This document shows, piece by piece, positions 1 through 5,686 of a DNA stretch of 11,443 nt. This DNA is from a bacterium UBP15_UBA6099 (GTDB lineage Bacteria > UBP15 > UBA6099), in NCBI GenBank assembly GCA_002435745.1, contig DIWT01000013.1, positions 43,135 to 54,577 of the forward strand, in the 5' to 3' direction. Under the pieces are notes generated by a model. That model made no database searches, had not been told where the DNA came from, and saw only the letters and a list, made by a program, of their open reading frames with translations. Each line of letters opens with the position of its first letter. Position 1 is the first letter of the stretch. A program made the translations under genes and the position numbers.

Positions 1-1112
1 TCAGCGATCCTGTCATCGTGTCGCCCGTTTTAGCCACTCCGCCGCTAGCCACTATCCCTGTCAACCCGGAACCGTCTCCAACGAACGAGTCGGCTGTTAT
101 CGTCCCGGTGGCCGCAGTGATATCCCCGGACGTGATTATATTTGCGTCGACCGTCAGCGACCCAGTCATCGTGTCGCCCGTTTTTGCAACTCCGCCGGTC
201 GCCACTATCCCTGTCAACCCGGAGCCGTCTCCCACAAACGAGTCGGCGGTTATCGTCCCTGTGGCCGCAGTGATATCCCCAGACGTGATTATATTTGCGT
301 CAACCGTCAGCGATCCTGTCATGGTGTCGCCCGTTTTAGCCACTCCTCCGGTCGCCACTATCCCTGTTAACCCGGAGCCGTCTCCAACGAACGAGTCGGC
401 GGTTATCGTCCCTGTGGCCGCAGTGATATCCCCGGACGTGATTATGTTTGCGTCGACCGTCAGCGGCCCTGTCATCGTGTCGCCTGTTTTAGCCACCCCG
501 CCGGTCGCAACTATCCCTGTCAACCCGGAGCCGTCTCCCACGAACGCGTCGGCAGTTATCGTCCCGGTGGCCGCAGTGATATTCCCGGATGTAAAGAAAT
601 CCGCCTGAACGACAAGCGCGCCTGTCATGGTGTCGCCTGTTTTTAAAACGCGGGAATTATCCGTTGCAGAAACCCCGGTAAGGCCTGAGCCGTCGCCTAT
701 AAAGGCGGAGGCTGTCACCGTCCCTATGGGCGCTGAAATATCTCCCACGGAAGTTATCTCGCCTGAAACGGCCAGATCGGAATCCACGACGAGAGGGCCG
801 GTCATGGTGTCGCCCGTTTTGGCGACGCTTCCCGCCGCCACAACCCCGGTGAGTCCGGAGCCGTCTCCGATGAACGCCAGAGCAGTGACCGTTCCGGTGG
901 CGGCGGATATGCTGCCGGACGTGAAGAAATCCGCCTGAACGACAAGCGCGCCTGTCATGGTGTCGCCTGATTTTAATACGCGGGAATCGTCGCTGCCCGC
1001 CAGCCCGGTAAGCCCCGAGCCGTCTCCGATGAACGCCGCCGCCGTGATTGTCCCGGTGGCCGCCGTGATGTCTCCGGAGGAGATTATATCAGCCTCGACC
1101 GTCAGCGGGCCT
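1..1112 (-). repeat. 153-bp in-frame tandem repeats (51 aa) in the fibre gene
   Basis: Units begin at plus-strand positions 18, 171, 324, 477, 630, 807 and 960, with a decayed unit from 1113 and the start of another at 1-17. All are 153 bp except 630-806, which is 177 bp (eight extra codons). Units 18-170 and 171-323 differ at 14 positions by my count, about 91% identity. Thirteen of those are synonymous in the minus-strand gene and one is a Ser/Thr change. Units nearest the left edge are most alike, suggesting recent expansion. Two unit types exist: one with SRVLK...GDTMTGALVVQADFF (630 and 960 junctions) and one with VAKTGDTMTG.LTVDANII. Confidence 0.95.
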
Positions 1113-1576
1113 GTGAGAATTCCGCCGGATGTTTCAAGCCAGTTCGCCGACCCGGATAGCACGAAGTCTGCAGCCTGCAACCCGTTCAACTTCTTCGCTT
1201 CCAGCGCCACAGGAAACGGGACAACCTTCTCGCGGGGCGAGAGCGTGTTGCCGTTCACGGACACCTGAAGAAAAAAATCGCCCGCCGACCAGTCTATATC
1301 AATCGCCCCGCAGCCTCCAGCCTCTGAGCCGACGACATAGTTGAATCTACCGCGAGACACCGAAACGCTTTGTGCGCCTGTCGAACACACCGGAGCGCCG
1401 CCCGTCGAAACATCGTATAACTCGAACACCATCGGCACGGAGCCGTGCATCGGGACTCCGCTTTCCGTCACATATCCCTGATAATTGAATTTATTCTCCG
1501 CCGCGACCATCTTCGTCAATGCAATCAGCGCGGCGAACGCGAAAAACAGCCCTATCTGCCGCTTTTTTCTAAACAT
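1..1576 (-). CDS. Secreted/surface fibre-like repeat protein, 5' portion (C-terminus off the left edge)
   Basis: This open frame starts at ATG (1576-1574) and runs without a stop to the left edge, giving at least 525 codons. An AAGGTGGG Shine-Dalgarno-like stretch lies just upstream of the start. Residues 1-26 look like a signal peptide: basic MFRKKR, a hydrophobic core at about 9-20, and possible cleavage after VAA. Residues about 30-140 form a domain beginning FNYQG, with a FELYD motif and SPREKVVPFPVALEAKKLNGL, typical of large exported proteins in several environmental phyla. From about residue 150 onward come 51-residue repeats with KTGDTMTG, ITAATGTITA and FVGDGSGLTG motifs. These resemble phage tail-fibre and S74-chaperone-associated fibre repeats. 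Inference: an exported fibrous surface or adhesive protein. The missing C-terminus, possibly an intramolecular chaperone domain, would decide. Variation between repeats sits almost entirely at third positions of this minus-strand frame, which supports it over the opposite-strand open frames. Exact function unknown. Confidence 0.88.
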   Translation of the reverse strand, partial: MFRKKRQIGLFFAFAALIALTKMVAAENKFNYQGYVTESGVPMHGSVPMVFELYDVSTGGAPVCSTGAQSVSVSRGRFNYVVGSEAGGCGAIDIDWSAGDFFLQVSVNGNTLSPREKVVPFPVALEAKKLNGLQAADFVLSGSANWLETSGGILTGPLTVEADIISSGDITAATGTITAAAFIGDGSGLTGLAGSDDSRVLKSGDTMTGALVVQADFFTSGSISAATGTVTALAFIGDGSGLTGVVAAGSVAKTGDTMTGPLVVDSDLAVSGEITSVGDISAPIGTVTASAFIGDGSGLTGVSATDNSRVLKTGDTMTGALVVQADFFTSGNITAATGTITADAFVGDGSGLTGIVATGGVAKTGDTMTGPLTVDANIITSGDITAATGTITADSFVGDGSGLTGIVATGGVAKTGDTMTGSLTVDANIITSGDITAATGTITADSFVGDGSGLTGIVATGGVAKTGDTMTGSLTVDANIITSGDITAATGTITADSFVGDGSGLTGIVASGGVAKTGDTMTGSL

Positions 1577-1731
1577 CTGTCCCACCTTCTCGTCTTCTTG
1601 CCGACGTTCCGGCTTGCTTCGCGCTTCCGCAACCTGACTCGTGACTTATCGGAAAATTCACATCCTTATCCCCGACGCTCACAATAAAATCGAATGGTAT
1701 TAGTATTTATATATTTATACTATGGATTGCC

Positions 1732-1760
1732 ATTTTATTATCCCGACAAAAAAATGTCAA
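1732..1760 (-). promoter_or_regulatory. Sigma70-type promoter for the fibre gene
   Basis: Read on the minus strand there is a perfect TTGACA at 1760-1755, a 17-nt spacer that opens with seven T, and TAAAAT (5 of 6 to TATAAT) at 1737-1732. Transcription would start near 1725, giving a leader of about 150 nt before the ATG at 1576. This is the best promoter match I found in the window, and it sits in the AT-rich core of the divergent spacer between the fibre gene and murJ. The match is seen directly; its use is inferred. Confidence 0.65.
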
Positions 1761-1859
1761 GCGTGTTATCCCTTGTCTGTTTTGTCCTTTTTGGCGTAGA
1801 TTTTACGCGCGGCAGGATGATGTTTTGCTCCCACTTGTTAAATTCCTGTCATGGATGTA

Positions 1860-1890
1860 TTGATAATTGCGCAATACGGGAGTTTATTAT
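1860..1890 (+). promoter_or_regulatory. Possible murJ-lepA promoter with an internal palindrome
   Basis: TTGATA (1860-1865, 5 of 6 to TTGACA) and TATTAT (1885-1890, 5 of 6 to TATAAT) are separated by 19 nt, longer than ideal. The spacer contains the perfect 10-bp palindrome ATTGCGCAAT (1866-1875), where a dimeric regulator could bind. An alternative weaker pair is TTGTCT near 1773 with TAGATT near 1797. The assignment is tentative. Confidence 0.3.
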
Positions 1891-1932
1891 ATAAAGCAGA
1901 CGTGACGGGAACGAATCGCCGTCTGAACCGTG

Positions 1933-1946
1933 AAAGGAACGCATTG
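1933..1946 (+). promoter_or_regulatory. Shine-Dalgarno and TTG start of murJ
   Basis: AAAGGAA at 1933-1939 lies four bases before TTG at 1944-1946. It fixes the start at TTG rather than the upstream in-frame ATG at 1851, which would add 31 residues unlike any MurJ N-terminus and would overlap the putative promoter. The next in-frame ATG (1980) would remove the basic NGKVKR segment that normally precedes the first membrane helix. Confidence 0.75.
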
Positions 1947-3599
1947 AACGGGAAAGTCAAACGAGCGGCGCTCATAGTGATGGCGGGGATGATTGTCAGC
2001 CGCCTGCTCGGCTATGTCAGATATAAAACGATATTCTACTATTTCGGGCGCGGCCCGGAGACGGACGCGTTTCTCGGCGCGTTCGCCGTCCCGGACCTGA
2101 TATACATCCTCGAATCTGGCGGCGCGCTCACCGCCGCCTTCATCCCGGTGTTCACCCGGCTGCTCGAAAAGGAAAACAAGGAAGAGGCTTGGCGGCTGTT
2201 CAGCGCCATCGTCAATATTTCACTTGCGGTCATTCTCCCGAGCATCGCTCTCGGAATGGCATTCGCTCCGCAGTTGACCCGCGCCATCGTTCCCGGATTC
2301 AACAGTTCTCCGGAAACCCACAAACTTTGCTACGAGATTATGCGGATGTTGTTCCCGATGGTGGTGTTCACCGGGATGTCCGCCATCCTGAGCGGAGTAC
2401 TACATGCGCACCAGCATTTCGTGGCTCCCACCATCTCTTGGTGCCTGCACAATATCGGCATAATCTCAGCCGCAGTGTTCCTCGGCTCCATATACGGCAT
2501 AAAGGGGCTTGCGTACGGAGTGCTGGCGGGGACAATCGGCATGGTGGCGGTGCAACTGCCGGTGGCGGTCAAAAAAGGGGTCAGGTACAGGCCGGTCATG
2601 GGCCGTGGCGACCCCAACGTGAAAATCGTGCTCAAGCTCTTCCTGCCCGCCATGCTCGGCATGTCCATCTCGCAGATAAACCTGCTGATACTGCCCGTGA
2701 CGTTCGGCTCGTTCATGGGCGAAGGCGCGGTCACCGCCCTTCAGGGCAGCGTCAGGCTTCTCATGCTTCCTCTCGGAATTTTCGGAAGCGCCATCTCGAT
2801 GGCGATATTCCCCACTCTCGCGCAACAGGCCGGAAGCGGGCGCATGGACGAATTCAAGTCCACTCTCGCGCGCGGCATCAGCGCCACCTTCGCGTTCTCC
2901 CTGCCCTCGATGGCCGCTTTCATCATAGCCGGAGCGCCCATCTCCCGCGTGCTTTTCGGCGGCGGCCAGTTCTCCGTAGATGACTGTCTGGCAACCGCGT
3001 TCGCTCTCTCGTTCTACTCCGTCGGGCTTCCCGCCCACACCGCCATTCAGGTCATCAGCAGAGGATACTACTCGCTCAACGACACCCGAACGCCTCTGTT
3101 CGTCGGCCTCTTCAGCGTCGCCGTCATCACCATCCCGTTCAGCCTCGGACTCGTCGGTCTCGGCGCTTTCTCCATTGACGTCTTTTCATGGACTATCCCC
3201 ATGGGCTGGACTATGTGGATATTCAAGATTTCGCCGTTCTTTTACCTCGGAAAAGCGCTCGCGGGGCTGTCGTTCGGCGGGGTGGCGCTCGGAGTTTCTC
3301 TTGCGGCGCTCTTTAATTTCGCGGCTCTGCTCGCTATCCTTAACAAGAAGGCGCCGGGGTTCGACACGCGCGGGGTTCTGAAATCGTTCGCGAGGGTCGG
3401 AGCGGCGACGGCGGCGGCGGCGGCGGCATGTTGGGCGGCTATGTCCGCCACCTCCGGGCTTGACCCGGCGGCGCAAACCGTCGCCTCGCTGGCAGCGTGC
3501 GGCGCGGTCTTCATCGCCGCGGGAAAATTCCTGAAAGTGGCCGAAATTGACGACATGACCGGCATGACGCTCAAAAGATTCAGGCGCAAACAGGGTTGA
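1944..3599 (+). CDS. murJ: Lipid II flippase MurJ (MviN family)
   Basis: MurJ moves the peptidoglycan precursor lipid II across the inner membrane. The 551-residue product is hydrophobic throughout, as expected for the 14-helix MOP-superfamily fold. The N-terminus shows the family signature SRLLGYVR (R20, R26), then TDAF (D41) and VPDLIYILESGGALTAAFIPVF, matching the first two helices and loop of MurJ. The position equivalent to E. coli R52 is tyrosine (Y54). I believe this is usual in MurJ branches with a GGALTAAFIPVF-type loop, but have not checked it. The protein is longer than the usual 510-530 residues, mainly because of a roughly 30-residue insertion around IDVFSWTIPMGWTMWIF (near 3175-3240) between two late helices. 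The C-terminus has Ala-rich helices and a basic tail. lepA follows after 15 bp, so the two are probably co-transcribed. Family assignment is firm; the TTG start is inferred. Confidence 0.93.
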   Translation: MNGKVKRAALIVMAGMIVSRLLGYVRYKTIFYYFGRGPETDAFLGAFAVPDLIYILESGGALTAAFIPVFTRLLEKENKEEAWRLFSAIVNISLAVILPSIALGMAFAPQLTRAIVPGFNSSPETHKLCYEIMRMLFPMVVFTGMSAILSGVLHAHQHFVAPTISWCLHNIGIISAAVFLGSIYGIKGLAYGVLAGTIGMVAVQLPVAVKKGVRYRPVMGRGDPNVKIVLKLFLPAMLGMSISQINLLILPVTFGSFMGEGAVTALQGSVRLLMLPLGIFGSAISMAIFPTLAQQAGSGRMDEFKSTLARGISATFAFSLPSMAAFIIAGAPISRVLFGGGQFSVDDCLATAFALSFYSVGLPAHTAIQVISRGYYSLNDTRTPLFVGLFSVAVITIPFSLGLVGLGAFSIDVFSWTIPMGWTMWIFKISPFFYLGKALAGLSFGGVALGVSLAALFNFAALLAILNKKAPGFDTRGVLKSFARVGAATAAAAAACWAAMSATSGLDPAAQTVASLAACGAVFIAAGKFLKVAEIDDMTGMTLKRFRRKQG

Positions 3600-3614
3600 G
3601 ATAGCAGGGTATTC

Positions 3615-5420
3615 ATGCTGGTTGACAACATAAGAAATTTCTCCATAATCGCCCACATAGACCACGGCAAATCCACGCTGGCCGACAGGATTCTGCAGAT
3701 AACCGGCACTGTGCCCGACCGAGACTTCAGGCCGCAGTATCTGGACAAGCTCGACGTCGAGCGCGAGCGCGGAGTCACCGTGAAGCTTCAGGCGGTCCGC
3801 ATCCGGCACATCCGCGCAACGGACGGGCGGGAGTTCGCGCTGAACCTTATCGACACCCCGGGCCATGTGGATTTTTCATACGAAGTCTCGCGCAGTCTGG
3901 CCGCCTGCGAAGGCGCTCTACTGCTCGTAGACGCCGCGCAAGGCATCGAGGCGCAGACGCTCGCCCACTTCTATCTGGCTCGAGACACCGGCCTAGTCAT
4001 CATCCCCGTCATAAACAAAATCGACCTCCCCACCGCCGACCCAGACAGGGTCAGGGACGAGATCGAGATGGTGCTCGGCATAGACGGCTCGGAAGCGGTC
4101 GAGGTCAGCGCCAAAGAAGGCTTGGGCATAAAAGAACTGATGGACGCCATAATCGATCGCGTCCCGCCCCCCAAGGTGGACGCCGGCCCGGCCCGCGCTC
4201 TAGTATTCGATTCCCACTATGACACCTACCGGGGCGCCATCGCATACGTCCGCCTCTTTTCCGGCTTCATCAACAAAGGCGACAAAGTCCGATTCATGGC
4301 CTCCAACCGCGAGTCCGAAGCGGTCGAAATCGGCGTGTTCGCTCCCGACATGACCCCGCTTCAAACCCTCGGCCCCGGCGAGGTCGGCTACATCATCGCA
4401 AACATAAAAAACATCAAGGAACTGAGCGTCGGCGACACCGTCACGCTTGCCTCCGACCCTGCGGAAGACCTGCTCCCCGGCTACCGCAAACTCAAGTCCA
4501 TGGTGTACTGCGGATTCTTCGCCTCAGAGGCAGAGAACTACGAGGACCTGCGCGACGCGCTCGAACGGCTCGCCCTCAACGACTCCTCTCTGGAGTTCGA
4601 GCCTGAATCCTCGTCCGTGCTCGGCTTCGGCTTCAGGTGCGGATTCCTCGGCATGTTCCACATGGAAATAGTTCAGGAACGGCTCGAAAGAGAATACGGA
4701 ATCAACCTCGTCGCCACCGCCCCGACGGTCATCTACAGAATCCACATGACCGGCGACAAGATGATAGAGATCAAGAATCCGAGCGAGTTCCCAGAAAGCC
4801 TGAAAGTTGAAAAGGTCGAAGAGCCTTTCGTCCGCTCCGTCGTAATGTGTCCGGAGGAATTCATCGGCCCGGTCATGGAGCTTGCGAAAGACAAACGCGG
4901 TCGCTTCGTCTCCATGGACTACATAAGCGAAAACCGGGTCAAGATGGTGTACCTGATGCCGCTCAGCGAAGTGATATTCGACTTCTACGACAAGCTGAAA
5001 TCCTGTTCCCGCGGCTACGCCTCTCTCGATTACGAGTTCGACTCCTTCATTGAATCCGACCTCGTGCGGCTCAACATCCTCATCGGGGAGAAAAGCGTGG
5101 ACTCCCTCAGCATGATAGTCCACCGGGACAACGCGTACTACAAAGGCCGCCGCATAGTCGAACGGCTGCGCGAGCTTATTCCCAGACACATGTTCGTCAT
5201 CCCGATTCAAGCCGCCATCGGCAACCGCATCGTCGCCCGCGAAACCATCAACGCAATCCGTAAAAACGTCACCGCGAAATGCTACGGCGGCGACATCACC
5301 CGCAAGCGCAAACTCCTCGAACGACAGAAAGAGGGCAAAAAACGCATGAAGAACATCGGCAACGTCGAAGTCCCTCAGGAAGCCTTCCTCTCCATCCTCC
5401 AAGTGGAAAAAGAAAAATAA
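3615..5420 (+). CDS. lepA: Elongation factor 4 (LepA), back-translocating ribosomal GTPase
   Basis: LepA is a translational GTPase that binds the ribosome and affects translocation and initiation, notably under ionic or cold stress. The 601-residue length matches the family (about 600). The G domain has AHIDHGKST (13-21, P loop), ERGVTVK (switch I), DTPGH (80-84), NKID (134-137) and SAK (165-167). An EF-G-like domain II follows, then domain III (FFASEAENYEDLRDAL), domain IV-like EEPFVRSVVMCPEEFIGPVM, and the LepA-specific C-terminal domain with CYGGDITRKRKLLERQKEGKKRMK and the IGNVEVPQEAF ending. That C-terminal domain separates LepA from EF-G and BipA. The start ATG has only a weak CAGGG (3605-3609) ahead of it, and coupling to murJ 15 bp upstream may help initiation. 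No frameshift or missing catalytic motif was seen. Identification is secure. Confidence 0.98.
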   Translation: MLVDNIRNFSIIAHIDHGKSTLADRILQITGTVPDRDFRPQYLDKLDVERERGVTVKLQAVRIRHIRATDGREFALNLIDTPGHVDFSYEVSRSLAACEGALLLVDAAQGIEAQTLAHFYLARDTGLVIIPVINKIDLPTADPDRVRDEIEMVLGIDGSEAVEVSAKEGLGIKELMDAIIDRVPPPKVDAGPARALVFDSHYDTYRGAIAYVRLFSGFINKGDKVRFMASNRESEAVEIGVFAPDMTPLQTLGPGEVGYIIANIKNIKELSVGDTVTLASDPAEDLLPGYRKLKSMVYCGFFASEAENYEDLRDALERLALNDSSLEFEPESSSVLGFGFRCGFLGMFHMEIVQERLEREYGINLVATAPTVIYRIHMTGDKMIEIKNPSEFPESLKVEKVEEPFVRSVVMCPEEFIGPVMELAKDKRGRFVSMDYISENRVKMVYLMPLSEVIFDFYDKLKSCSRGYASLDYEFDSFIESDLVRLNILIGEKSVDSLSMIVHRDNAYYKGRRIVERLRELIPRHMFVIPIQAAIGNRIVARETINAIRKNVTAKCYGGDITRKRKLLERQKEGKKRMKNIGNVEVPQEAFLSILQVEKEK

Positions 5421-5540
5421 CCCGCGTTGTCGCCCATCGCGCCCGATGCTCGTCCGCGCCATTCGCCTTTTTCGACAATATGAAAACAAAACGCCGTTTC
5501 AGGGCTTATTGTTGCGCATCAGCTATCAATAAACAAAATT

Positions 5541-5607
5541 GGAAAGTTTCGGAAAGGGGTTTGGGGAAGACCCTTTTCAAAGGGTTTTCCCCAACCGCCG
5601 AAGGCGG
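5541..5607 (+). repeat. Palindromic repeat family, copy 1
   Basis: A 16-bp stem (5561-5576 with 5579-5594, one G-T wobble) closes on the dinucleotide TC. It is preceded by the family flank GAAAGTTTCGGAAAGGGG (5542-5559) and followed at once by a small GC hairpin, CCGCC-GAA-GGCGG (5595-5607). It sits between the convergent ends of lepA and the amidohydrolase gene. No U-run follows the stem on either strand, so it is not a classic intrinsic terminator, though it could still slow or protect transcripts. Confidence 0.8.
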
Positions 5608-5621
5608 CCGCGCGCCTCATG

Positions 5622-5673
5622 CTTTTCCTTGTTCTTCTTTCTTTTCTTCTTCTTTCGCTTTTCCCTTTTTCCC
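5622..5673. other. Polypyrimidine/polypurine tract
   Basis: Fifty of 52 bases on the plus strand are C or T, interrupted only by G at 5631 and 5657. It ends 14 bp beyond the amidohydrolase stop codon, so the amidohydrolase mRNA would carry a long purine tract in its 3' end. No gene is apparent. It may be a simple-sequence expansion. Confidence 0.7.
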
Positions 5674-5686
5674 ATCCGCCGGGAAA

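Larger units (their letters stand above)
1577..1943. other. Divergent intergenic spacer between fibre gene and murJ
   Basis: The left part (1577-1680) is the GC-moderate leader of the fibre gene, with only short potential stems such as GCCG/CGGC. No riboswitch consensus was recognised. The centre (1684-1760) is strongly AT-rich and carries the fibre promoter. The right part (1760-1943) should hold the murJ promoter. It contains a short inverted repeat GCGTA-GATTT-TACGC (1794-1808) and the palindrome ATTGCGCAAT (1866-1875). No tRNA and no convincing small gene was seen. Confidence 0.6.

Noticed and set aside
1..1112. CRISPR array
   Set aside because: The repeats are 153 bp, directly abutting, in frame and coding, with no unique spacers.
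18..1268. Three plus-strand open frames that look like a Pro/Val-rich repetitive protein
   Set aside because: They are the complement of the minus-strand fibre gene, lack a signal peptide or good ribosome-binding sites, are broken by stops at 608, 938 and 1268, and the repeat-unit differences are synonymous in the minus-strand frame.
1577..1731. Riboswitch (for example cyclic-di-GMP type) in the fibre-gene leader
   Set aside because: A GTCACGA stretch and small stems caught my eye, but the conserved core segments of that class are not present in the right order.
1851..1943. ATG at 1851 as the murJ start
   Set aside because: It would add 31 non-homologous residues and overlap the putative promoter; the TTG at 1944 has a Shine-Dalgarno and gives the normal MurJ N-terminus.
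4524..5489. 321-residue minus-strand open frame opposite lepA
   Set aside because: Antisense shadow of lepA, whose protein matches its family end to end.
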